Source of the DNA: Chitinophagaceae bacterium
GTDB taxonomy: Bacteria; Bacteroidota; Bacteroidia; Chitinophagales; Chitinophagaceae
Length of the DNA stretch: 64,000 bases
Direction: 5' to 3'
Assembly (NCBI GenBank): GCA_014379345.1
Contig: JACMLY010000067.1
Location: 1 to 64,000, forward strand
Notes under the pieces: model-generated
What the model was told of the DNA's origin: nothing
What the model saw: only the letters and a program-made list of their open reading frames with translations
Database searches by the model: none
Program-made: the position numbers and the translations under genes
Shown: piece after piece, positions 8,552-15,133 of the stretch
Numbering within the stretch: the first letter of the stretch is position 1
Layout of the letters: every line of letters starts with the position of its first letter

Positions 8552-9706
8552 ATGATGATCCCAACCATCCAGTCGAAGTTGCCACAAGTAGGCACAAGTA
8601 TTTTCACGGTCATGAGTGCTTTGGCGACGGAGACCGGGGCCATTAATCTCGGGCAAGGATTTCCGGATTTTCCGATGAACGCTCAGCTGATTTCACTTGT
8701 GAACCGTGCAATGAAAGATGGATACAATCAGTACGCTCCCATGCCGGGGTGGATGCCGCTGCGCGAGTCGATTGCAGAGAAGATTTATCTTTTATACGGC
8801 TCCCAGGTTCATCCCGAAACAGATATTACTATAACACCAGGAGGGACGTACGCTATCTATACCGCTTTAACGACTGTATTACAACCGGGGGATGAGGTGA
8901 TTATTTTTGAGCCCGCCTATGACAGTTACATTCCCAATGTTGAGGTAAATGGAGCTGTACCGGTTTTGATTGATTTAAAATTTCCCGGATACAAAATAGA
9001 CTGGAAGGAAGTTCGGCGTAGAATCAGTCCCAAAACCAGGATGATCATGCTCAATTCCCCGCATAACCCAACAGGAGCGATACTTGATGAAGAAGATATC
9101 AATGAGCTTCGGGCAATTGTTGAAGGGACTAATATTATTATTTTGTCGGATGAAGTGTACGAACACCTGATCTTTGATAATATCCCGCATCAATCTATCT
9201 TGCGATACCCGGACCTGATGAAAAGAAGTTTTGTATGTTTTTCGTTTGGTAAAGTATATCATTGCACCGGTTGGAAGCTCGGTTATTGCGTTTCATCTGC
9301 TGCACTCACGAAAGAGTTCAGGAAAGTTCACCAATTTAATTGTTTCAGTTGTCATACTCCTTCGCAGATTGGATTGGCAGAGTTTCTATCGGATAAGAAT
9401 TCCTACACGACACTCGGTGCTTTTTTGCAAAAGAAACGAGATTATTTCCAGGATTTGATGGGGCAGACAAAATTCACTCCTATTCCAAGTTATGGTAGCT
9501 ACTTTCAATGTTATAAATACGACCGCATCAGCGACGAGAGCGATAAGGATTTTGCGATTCGGATCACAAAGCAATATGGGGTAGCATCAATTCCCGTCTC
9601 GGCTTTTTACCATTCTGGCAAAGACAATAAGGTGATCCGTTTCTGCTTTGCAAAAAAAGAAGAAACACTGGAGCAAGCTGTTGAAAAGCTTACTAAAATA
9701 AAATAG
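8552..9706 (+). CDS. PLP-dependent aminotransferase, methionine aminotransferase (YbdL) type
   Basis: A 384-residue class I aminotransferase close in pattern to E. coli YbdL: the start IQSKLPQVGTSIFTVMSALA, then INLGQGFPDFP, NQYAPMPGW, the NSPHNPTGA motif, SDEVYEHLIF, and SFGKVYHCTGWKLGYC with the PLP-binding Lys at about residue 234. These enzymes transaminate methionine and some aromatic amino acids with 2-oxo acids. The open frame begins much further upstream, inside the RidA gene, but homology starts only at the ATG pair 8552/8555. No signal peptide; a cytoplasmic homodimer is expected. Confidence 0.92.
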   Translation: MMIPTIQSKLPQVGTSIFTVMSALATETGAINLGQGFPDFPMNAQLISLVNRAMKDGYNQYAPMPGWMPLRESIAEKIYLLYGSQVHPETDITITPGGTYAIYTALTTVLQPGDEVIIFEPAYDSYIPNVEVNGAVPVLIDLKFPGYKIDWKEVRRRISPKTRMIMLNSPHNPTGAILDEEDINELRAIVEGTNIIILSDEVYEHLIFDNIPHQSILRYPDLMKRSFVCFSFGKVYHCTGWKLGYCVSSAALTKEFRKVHQFNCFSCHTPSQIGLAEFLSDKNSYTTLGAFLQKKRDYFQDLMGQTKFTPIPSYGSYFQCYKYDRISDESDKDFAIRITKQYGVASIPVSAFYHSGKDNKVIRFCFAKKEETLEQAVEKLTKIK

Positions 9707-9750
9707 TAGCACCCTGTACAGTCGGCAGTCGATAGAGGAGAAAAAATAAA

Positions 9751-9781
9751 TTTGGAAGGACAAACCTTAATCGTATATTTG
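9751..9781 (+). promoter_or_regulatory. arsR promoter (TTTG-N19-TATATTTG)
   Basis: TTTG at 9751-9754 and TATATTTG at 9774-9781 are separated by exactly 19 bp, an excellent match to the Bacteroidota -33/-7 consensus. The start codon of arsR is 71 bp further on. The -7 box lies inside an operator-like palindrome. Confidence 0.85.
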
Positions 9782-9785
9782 CGAT
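9770..9785. promoter_or_regulatory. Upstream ArsR operator candidate overlapping the -7 box
   Basis: ATCGTATATTTGCGAT has half-sites ATCGTAT and TTGCGAT, the second differing at two positions from the perfect complement ATACGAT. It covers the -7 element, so a bound repressor would block RNA polymerase. Confidence 0.65.
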
Positions 9786-9831
9786 ATAAGATTGAAGACA
9801 GTAAAAATGTCTTTTTTTTAAGCATCAACCC

Positions 9832-9847
9832 ATCGTATAAATACGAT
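9832..9847. promoter_or_regulatory. Downstream ArsR operator candidate (perfect palindrome)
   Basis: ATCGTAT-AA-ATACGAT is a perfect 7+7 palindrome ending 5 nt before the arsR ATG. It shares its half-site with the upstream palindrome; the centres are 62 bp apart, close to six helical turns. Confidence 0.75.
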
Positions 9848-9852
9848 TAACT

Positions 9853-10188
9853 ATGGCCATTCACAAAAAAGAAGAATTTGGTATTAAAGAACAGGAGTTA
9901 GCAGATTTTGCCAAAGCCCTGGCACATCCTGCAAGGATTGCCATATTAAAATTGCTGGCACAGCGTAATGAATGTATCTGTGGAGAGCTCGTCGAAGTAT
10001 TGCCATTGGCTCAATCAACAGTTTCCCAACATCTAAAGGAATTGAAGAATGCTGGTCTGATCGATGGCGCCATTGATGGCCCACGCTCCTGCTATTGCAT
10101 CAACTGGAAAGCATTTGAGAAATTCAATAAAGAATTTTCTGAGCTTTTCAATAGACTGAAAGTGCAAAATGAAAAAGCTTGTTGCTAG
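9853..10188 (+). CDS. arsR: ArsR-family arsenic-responsive repressor
   Basis: A 111-residue winged-helix repressor that should leave DNA when it binds As(III). The fold is clear: [16 protein letters not shown], then [30 protein letters not shown] with the recognition helix. Cys41 and Cys43 (CICGEL) match the metal site at the start of the DNA-binding helix of classical ArsR proteins. Further cysteines at 80 and 82 and a terminal Cys110-Cys111 could add ligands. It opens the arsenic locus and is preceded by two matching palindromes, so it is probably autoregulated. Downstream genes (peptide, arsM, arsN2, arsC) share its strand. Confidence 0.95.
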   Translation: MAIHKKEEFGIKEQELADFAKALAHPARIAILKLLAQRNECICGELVEVLPLAQSTVSQHLKELKNAGLIDGAIDGPRSCYCINWKAFEKFNKEFSELFNRLKVQNEKACC

Positions 10189-10384
10189 ATGTTCTTTCCA
10201 GACACCGCCCTTCATGGCAGCGCAGAGATACTAGAGATTTGAGGGGCTAATTATTAAGGAACTCCGTAAAAGCCAAACTTATGAGATTCCCGGCATCTCG
10301 AAATACAAAGGATTAGAAATCAAAAGATAGTAATACGGATTTGAATCTTAACCCAAAATTTTCTTAACCATAAATAGCATAATC

Positions 10385-10477
10385 ATGAAAAACGACAATC
10401 AAATGCAGAACGATCCAGGCTGTTGTTTGCCCGGGAGCGAGTGTTGCAGCGGCATGACTGAAATAGGATGCTGCTAG
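10385..10477 (+). CDS. 30-residue Cys-pair peptide of the ars locus
   Basis: A short frame between arsR and arsM, ATG 10385 to TAG 10475-10477. It has six cysteines in three adjacent pairs (13-14, 20-21, 29-30) within a Gly/Pro/Ser-rich setting, with no membrane segment. The core PGCCLPGSECC strongly resembles the tail of ArsM in the same locus (KPCCEPGSGCC), and both end in Cys-Cys. This composition suggests soft-metal or As(III) thiolate binding, but that is inference; no named family is known to me. An A-rich segment precedes the ATG and no strong Shine-Dalgarno is seen, as is usual in this phylum. A strong terminator follows after 6 nt, which supports a defined transcript end for it. Confidence 0.7.
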   Translation: MKNDNQMQNDPGCCLPGSECCSGMTEIGCC

Positions 10478-10483
10478 AAAATT

Positions 10484-10519
10484 AGCAGGAGAACAAAAAT
10501 TGTTCTCCTGCTTTCTTTT
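10484..10519 (+). terminator. Intrinsic terminator between the Cys-pair peptide and arsM
   Basis: A perfect 11-bp stem (AGCAGGAGAAC at 10484-10494, complement at 10502-10512, 7-nt loop) is followed by TTCTTTT. It sits 18 bp before the arsM ATG, so it may end the arsR-peptide transcript or attenuate read-through into arsM. Confidence 0.85.
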
Positions 10520-10537
10520 AACATACAATCAAATATC

Positions 10538-11377
10538 ATGAAACAAAAAGATTCTGAAATTAAAGCACTGGTGAAAGAAAAATATGGCCAGATCGCGAAC
10601 CAGTCGCGGGATCAAAACCTCTCCTCCTGCTGTGGAGCTGCATCTTCCTGCGGCAATGATGCCTATGTTATTATGGCTGACGATTATTCAACCCTGGAGG
10701 GATACAACTCCGATGCCGATCTTGGGTTAGGTTGTGGACTGCCAACCGAATTTGCGAAAATAAGAGAAGGAGATACGGTGATCGATCTGGGTAGCGGAGC
10801 TGGAAATGATTGTTTTGTTGCCCGAAAATTTGTTGGGGCGAACGGAAAAGTAATCGGTATTGATTTTACGGATGCTATGATTTCAAAAGCGAGGCAGCAT
10901 GCCGAGAAGGTCGGTTTTAATAATGTAGAGTTCAGGCAAGGCGATATTGAAGAAATTCCCGCAACAGCCAATACCGCGGATGTTGTCATCAGTAATTGTG
11001 TTTTGAACCTTGTACCCGATAAGGCAAAAGTATTCAGCGAGATCTTTCGCGTACTGAAACAGAAAAAGCATTTCTCGATTTCTGATATTGTACTCGAAGG
11101 CGAACTGCCCGATAATCTGAAAGAGGTGGCGGAGTTATATGCCGGATGTATCTCGGGCGCCATTCAAAGAGAGGAATACCTGAGTATTATTAAACAGACA
11201 GGGTTCACAAACATCGATATTCAAAAAGAGAAAAAAATTTCAATTCCTGATGATATTCTGATTCAATATATTTCGCAGGACGAAATAGAACAATGGAGAA
11301 GTTCCGGTGTAGGCATCTATAGCATTACCGTGTATGCAGAAAAACCATGTTGTGAACCCGGCAGCGGCTGTTGTTAA
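10538..11377 (+). CDS. arsM: Arsenite S-adenosylmethionine methyltransferase ArsM
   Basis: A 279-residue methyltransferase that adds methyl groups from SAM to As(III), giving less retained or volatile methylarsenicals. The SAM site VIDLGSGAGND lies at about residues 81-91. Three As-ligating cysteines of the family fit Cys66 (LGLGCGLPT), Cys154 (ISNCVLNLVPD) and Cys204 (YAGCISGAI), with a further Cys31-Cys32 and Cys38 near the start. The C-terminal tail KPCCEPGSGCC is a Cys-pair extension matched by the small peptide encoded just upstream. It should act in the cytoplasm. No arsenite efflux pump is seen in the cluster, so methylation and acetylation may carry the detoxification here, unless a pump lies elsewhere. 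Confidence 0.96.
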   Translation: MKQKDSEIKALVKEKYGQIANQSRDQNLSSCCGAASSCGNDAYVIMADDYSTLEGYNSDADLGLGCGLPTEFAKIREGDTVIDLGSGAGNDCFVARKFVGANGKVIGIDFTDAMISKARQHAEKVGFNNVEFRQGDIEEIPATANTADVVISNCVLNLVPDKAKVFSEIFRVLKQKKHFSISDIVLEGELPDNLKEVAELYAGCISGAIQREEYLSIIKQTGFTNIDIQKEKKISIPDDILIQYISQDEIEQWRSSGVGIYSITVYAEKPCCEPGSGCC

Positions 11378-11390
11378 GTAGTATAACTAT

Positions 11391-11398
11391 TAATTTTG
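11391..11398 (+). promoter_or_regulatory. -7 element before arsN2
   Basis: TAATTTTG fits TAnnTTTG and ends 4 nt before the arsN2 ATG at 11403. A TTG at 11371-11373 is 17 bp upstream. An internal promoter giving an almost leaderless arsN2 message is possible. Confidence 0.4.
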
Positions 11399-11402
11399 CT
11401 TT

Positions 11403-11849
11403 ATGAATGTGATTGATCAGGCACAGGTAAGGTCCGCCACAGCAAATGACTATGAAGCGGTCGTTAAACTGTTGCAGAGCGAGAATTTGCCTGCCGAAGA
11501 TATTCCGACTGGTCTTTGTCATTTTTTTGTGATTGAGCATAATGGAAATATTGTTTCTGTGGCCGGCATTGAAGTTTATGGCCAGGAGGGTTTGCTCCGG
11601 TCAATGGTTGTTGATAAGCATTATCGCAACCAATCTCTGGCTACAACGCTATTGAATAAAATATTGGGGCATGCAATTGACCAGGGGATCGCACGCATAT
11701 ATCTGATTACAACAACGGCCGAAAAATACTTTGCAGCCAAGGGGTTTTCTGTTGTGCATAGAACTGAAGTTCCGTCGTCTATTTCTTCGTCGCAGGAGTT
11801 TAGCAAACTTTGTCCATCAACTGCTATTGTGATGACGAGAAAAACCTAA
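11403..11849 (+). CDS. arsN2: GNAT acetyltransferase of the ArsN2 type
   Basis: A 148-residue GCN5-related N-acetyltransferase. The acetyl-CoA-binding part is LLRSMVVDKHYRNQSLATTLL (residues about 62-82, where the usual Q/RxxGxG/A loop is reduced to RNQSLA), followed by the ArsN2 hallmark IYLITTTAEKYFAAKGF and the end FSKLCPSTAIVM. ArsN-type enzymes in arsenic operons acetylate organoarsenical antibiotics such as arsinothricin or related substrates; the exact substrate of this subgroup is uncertain. It lies 25 bp after arsM on the same strand and 102 bp before arsC, consistent with one locus. Confidence 0.88.
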   Translation: MNVIDQAQVRSATANDYEAVVKLLQSENLPAEDIPTGLCHFFVIEHNGNIVSVAGIEVYGQEGLLRSMVVDKHYRNQSLATTLLNKILGHAIDQGIARIYLITTTAEKYFAAKGFSVVHRTEVPSSISSSQEFSKLCPSTAIVMTRKT

Positions 11850-11951
11850 TTAATACCGTGCATTCACTTGAATTAATTTCGATGTTACAGGGAAAGGGAT
11901 GAAAGAAAAAAGGCAGACGTTTATTAGCAGAAATATAATTACTAAGTAGCG

Positions 11952-12344
11952 ATGAAAAAAAAATTATTATTTGTCTGTATAGAAAATAGCAATCGCAGCC
12001 AAATGAGCCAGGCTTTTGCAAAAATGCACGGTAAGGAAAATGTGGAAGCATATAGCGCAGGCAGCAGGCCTGGTGGTATCGTAAATCCAAAAGCAATTGC
12101 TGCCATGCGAGAACTGGGCTACGATCTTACCAGGCACGATCCGAAGTCTTTATCCGAGGTACAACAGTATGCTCCCTTCGATGTGGTAATAACCATGGGA
12201 TGCGGCGATGCCTGCCCATGGATGCCTGCAAAGCAATTCATTGACTGGGTAATTCCCGATCCGAAACAGATGGAGCCCCCAGAGTTTAACAAAGTGCGTG
12301 ACCATATCGAAGAAAAAGTAAAAGAATTGTTGAAAACTATTTAG
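11952..12344 (+). CDS. arsC: Arsenate reductase, low-molecular-weight phosphatase family
   Basis: A 130-residue LMW-PTP-fold arsenate reductase that reduces As(V) to As(III) with thiol cofactors. The catalytic loop is CIENSNRSQM, a C-x5-R motif with Cys9 and Arg15. The redox pair further on is Cys84 and Cys88 in MGCGDACPW, a closer spacing than the Cys82/Cys89 pair of thioredoxin-linked staphylococcal ArsC and nearer to the MGCGDxCP form of other branches, so the electron donor cannot be fixed from sequence. It supplies the As(III) that ArsR senses and ArsM methylates. A HAD gene follows after 23 bp. Confidence 0.93.
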   Translation: MKKKLLFVCIENSNRSQMSQAFAKMHGKENVEAYSAGSRPGGIVNPKAIAAMRELGYDLTRHDPKSLSEVQQYAPFDVVITMGCGDACPWMPAKQFIDWVIPDPKQMEPPEFNKVRDHIEEKVKELLKTI

Positions 12345-12367
12345 ACATTTGCAGCCAAATATTTTTC

Positions 12368-12982
12368 ATGCCGCAGTTTAATACAATTGTTTTTGATCTT
12401 GGTGGAGTATTGGTCGACTGGAATCCGGATTATGTGTACAAGACCATTTTTGATAAGGAAGAAGAAATGCGATGGTTTTATGAAAACATCTGTACGCACG
12501 ACTGGAACGAAAACCAGGATGCAGGAAGGAGTTTACTGGAAGCTACCGAGGAACTGGTAAAAAAATTTCCTGAACACGAGAAAAATATCCGTGTTTATTA
12601 TGACCGCTGGGAAGAAATGTTGGGTGGGCCAATCCAGGAAACAGTCGAGATTCTCCGGTATCTGAGATATAATACGAGCAATCGCCTGTACGCGCTAACC
12701 AATTGGAGCCACGAAACCTTTCCCATTGCTTTGAAACGGTATGAGTTTTTGCATTGGTTTGATGGGAGAATCGTATCCGGGGAAGAAAAAACAAGAAAGC
12801 CATTTAAAGAAATATATCAATTCCTGATTGAGCGTTTTCAGATCAATCCCATTACTGCGATTTATACGGATGATAATGTACGGAACCTGATCCCTGCTGC
12901 CGAATTGGGGTTTCATACAATACATTTTCAATCTCCCCAACAATTCAAAAAAGAGTTACAGCAATTGCAGGTTATTCCATAG
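12368..12982 (+). CDS. HAD-superfamily phosphatase (subfamily IA)
   Basis: A 204-residue HAD hydrolase. Motif I is FDLGGVLVDWN with the nucleophile Asp10 (the usual second Asp of DxD is Gly12, as in the GGV subgroup), motif II ALTNWS, a Lys near 143 in KTRKPFKEIY, and motif IV IYTDDNVRNL. It resembles the YihX/epoxide-hydrolase-N type sugar phosphatases. It follows arsC by only 23 bp and may be co-transcribed, but nothing links it to arsenic chemistry. A palindromic repeat begins right at its stop. Confidence 0.85.
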   Translation: MPQFNTIVFDLGGVLVDWNPDYVYKTIFDKEEEMRWFYENICTHDWNENQDAGRSLLEATEELVKKFPEHEKNIRVYYDRWEEMLGGPIQETVEILRYLRYNTSNRLYALTNWSHETFPIALKRYEFLHWFDGRIVSGEEKTRKPFKEIYQFLIERFQINPITAIYTDDNVRNLIPAAELGFHTIHFQSPQQFKKELQQLQVIP

Positions 12983-12983
12983 T

Positions 12984-13055
12984 GACCCGGGATGACCCGG
13001 GATGACATCCTTGCACCGATTCAATTTTTGCAATCATGAACAAGGATGTCATCCC
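12984..13055. repeat. GGGATGACATCCTT palindromic element, copy 1
   Basis: GGGATGACATCCTTG (12999-13013) is matched by its exact complement at 13041-13055, with a 27-bp loop. Just before it, GATGACCCGG is tandemly repeated (12984-13000). The same 14-bp arms occur at 63804-63862. The arm is itself nearly palindromic. Confidence 0.8.
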
Positions 13056-13162
13056 TGAATCCGATTGCAGAATTGTTAAAAGGTTGCTTATGCAACTATC
13101 TTAAGAATTCTATAACAGCATTCGCTATCTGCCATTCGTACATTAGAGTAACAAGAATTTTT

Positions 13163-14317
13163 ATGAAAAAGATAAATATCATAGGTGTGTTGCTGGCGGC
13201 ACTGGTTTTGGCCTCCTGTGGTACTTCGCAGAAGTTTCACGCGTCGGTGAGTGAAGACAAACCATTGTTCGCGGCCATTAACGAGTTGAATAAGCGACCT
13301 TCTAACGCAAAGGCTCAAAAAGACCTGCAGCACTTTTATAAAGCATCGGTCGACCGTCATGAAAACGCCATCGCTGCTTATAGGAAAAGCAATGACGAAA
13401 AGCGTTGGGACAAGATCATTAATGAGCTAAATGCTTTGCAGAATATGTATTCGGGCATTGCTGCAACACCAGGTGCATCTTCGCAAGTACAACCAAAAAA
13501 TTATTTCCAGGAATTACAAACGGTCAAAGAGGAAGCAGCGGCAGATTTCTATAGCGAAGGAAATACTTATGTAGAAAAAGAAGGAAGGGAAAATAATTTG
13601 CGTGCTTACCAGGCATTTAAAAAAGCAGATAAATATGTAAACGGGTATCGTGATGTTGAAACGCTTATCAAAGAGTCGTATGAAAAAAGCGTGGTCAATG
13701 TGGTGATCAACCCGATTGAGGACAACGACATTTTCTTTTCGGGTGCAAACGGTTGGGGCAACGATTTTAATTACAGGTCAGAAGATTACCAGCAATCATT
13801 GGCGAGGGACCTGGGAGGGAAGAACGGAAACAAAAATGCCGTGCGGTTTTTTACAGACAGGGATGCGTATCGTGAGCGGATAGATGCAGACTGGGTGGTA
13901 GATGTGAAGTGGAGAGGTATAGACCCGATGCGCTCTACGCCTCATCAATATAACCGGCAGGCTTCAAAAAATGTCCAGATCGGTTCCGACACATCCGGCA
14001 AACCCGTGTACAAAACTGTTTATGCAACGGTTTATGTAACTCAGCGGTCATATACAGTGCGGGGCGACCTTGACTATAGAATTGCTGATGTACAAACAAA
14101 GAACAATATTGATTATGGGGTGATCAGGGATGATGTTAGCTGGACAGAAAGCAGGGCTACTTATTCCGGTGATTCAAGGGCGTTAGGCCAGGAAGACTGG
14201 TATCTGATCAACAACAGAAATGATTTCAACAATCCTTCAAGGGGAGATATTCTTAATAGCCTGATGCGAAAAATGTATCCTGATCTCAGGAGAAGGATAC
14301 AGCAGGCAACAGATTAA
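13163..14317 (+). CDS. Outer-membrane-type lipoprotein of unknown function
   Basis: A 384-residue lipoprotein: MKKINIIGVLLAALVLASC carries a lipobox with lipidated Cys19. I chose the ATG at 13163, because the longer open frame starts within the upstream repeat and would bury the signal peptide. The N-terminal half is helical and charged with tetratricopeptide-like spacing (FYKASVDRHENAIAAYRKS, EGNTYVEKEGRENNLRAYQAFKKADKY); the C-terminal half is rich in aromatic beta segments (TVYATVYVTQRSYTVRGDLDYRI). No named family is recognised. A terminator lies 40 bp beyond its stop, inside the end of the convergent gene. Confidence 0.8.
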   Translation: MKKINIIGVLLAALVLASCGTSQKFHASVSEDKPLFAAINELNKRPSNAKAQKDLQHFYKASVDRHENAIAAYRKSNDEKRWDKIINELNALQNMYSGIAATPGASSQVQPKNYFQELQTVKEEAAADFYSEGNTYVEKEGRENNLRAYQAFKKADKYVNGYRDVETLIKESYEKSVVNVVINPIEDNDIFFSGANGWGNDFNYRSEDYQQSLARDLGGKNGNKNAVRFFTDRDAYRERIDADWVVDVKWRGIDPMRSTPHQYNRQASKNVQIGSDTSGKPVYKTVYATVYVTQRSYTVRGDLDYRIADVQTKNNIDYGVIRDDVSWTESRATYSGDSRALGQEDWYLINNRNDFNNPSRGDILNSLMRKMYPDLRRRIQQATD

Positions 14318-14330
14318 TAAGTTCGGACGG

Positions 14331-15071
14331 TTATTTGGTTTGGGATTTGGATAGAAGAGGGCCTTTTTCGGGGCTCTCTTTTTTTGTGCGAAAAAGCATT
14401 AAATCGGGAGCGATCTCCACGAACTCACGGTGAAAGCTGAGATCTTCCGAAGTTTCCGGCACCTTGTTGATGACCTTTTGTACAATTCCCGAAACAGGTA
14501 TATTCCCGGAAGTCTTAACATTCAACGACAAATTTCCGGTCTTATAAATTTGATTGGATAAATGAACGTTCAATCCATCAGACCGCCGTTTGCTAACATA
14601 ATAGCCTGCAAAAATATCGGGTTTTCTTATCTCGAAAGAAGGGTTGAATACCTCCAGCTGTTTCCATTTTCCCGGCTGCTCTTCGATGTAAAAATTCACA
14701 TCATCGAAATAGTAATCTCCATTTCCATTCACAGACGAATAAAATAATAGTTTATAGGCCTCATCCTGTACCTGACCGGCAATTGTATAAATCGTCCATT
14801 CCTGTTCAATACGCGACTCAATTGCAAAATTGCTTTTAATAAAGTCTTCCTTCCCTTTACCCGAAGCTATCCCATGAACCCTGATCTTTGAAAAGCTGTC
14901 TGTGGGGTTTGATCTCACGGCAATTTCGTACCGGAACTGTTTACCCTTGTAATTGGAAACGGAGATCTCCTTAACAAAATAAAACTCTTCGGCAAAATGA
15001 TATCGGGTAGACTGGGCAAATGATATTATGCAAAAAAATAAAAATAGGGGAAAAAGCAGGGTCTTTTTCAT
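14331..15071 (-). CDS. Secreted hypothetical protein
   Basis: The 246-residue product has a signal peptide (MKKTLLFPLFLFFCIISFAQ). The mature part is beta-rich, with the pattern of a carbohydrate-binding-like sandwich (NGDYYFDDVNFYIEE, LEVFNPSFEIRKP, TGNLSLNVKTSG), and a basic disordered end. Similar jelly-roll segments occur in many exported Bacteroidota proteins; I cannot name a family. It lies 62 bp downstream of feoB on the same strand. Its last codons overlap a plus-strand terminator for the convergent lipoprotein gene. Confidence 0.7.
   Translation of the reverse strand: MKKTLLFPLFLFFCIISFAQSTRYHFAEEFYFVKEISVSNYKGKQFRYEIAVRSNPTDSFSKIRVHGIASGKGKEDFIKSNFAIESRIEQEWTIYTIAGQVQDEAYKLLFYSSVNGNGDYYFDDVNFYIEEQPGKWKQLEVFNPSFEIRKPDIFAGYYVSKRRSDGLNVHLSNQIYKTGNLSLNVKTSGNIPVSGIVQKVINKVPETSEDLSFHREFVEIAPDLMLFRTKKESPEKGPLLSKSQTK
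14357..14385 (+). terminator. Terminator of the lipoprotein gene, inside the convergent gene
   Basis: GAGGGCC (14357-14363) pairs with GGCTCTC (14372-14378), one G-T wobble, then seven T. It lies within the last 20 codons of the minus-strand gene 14331-15071. Confidence 0.65.
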
Positions 15072-15133
15072 AAGGAGGATTTACGGTTTCTAAAACGGTA
15101 AAATAAGGCGGATGTTGCATGAATCCAAATTCC

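Noticed and set aside
10189-10384. Additional small gene between arsR and the Cys-pair peptide
   Set aside because: The only longish frame lacks a start codon and is preceded by an in-frame stop.
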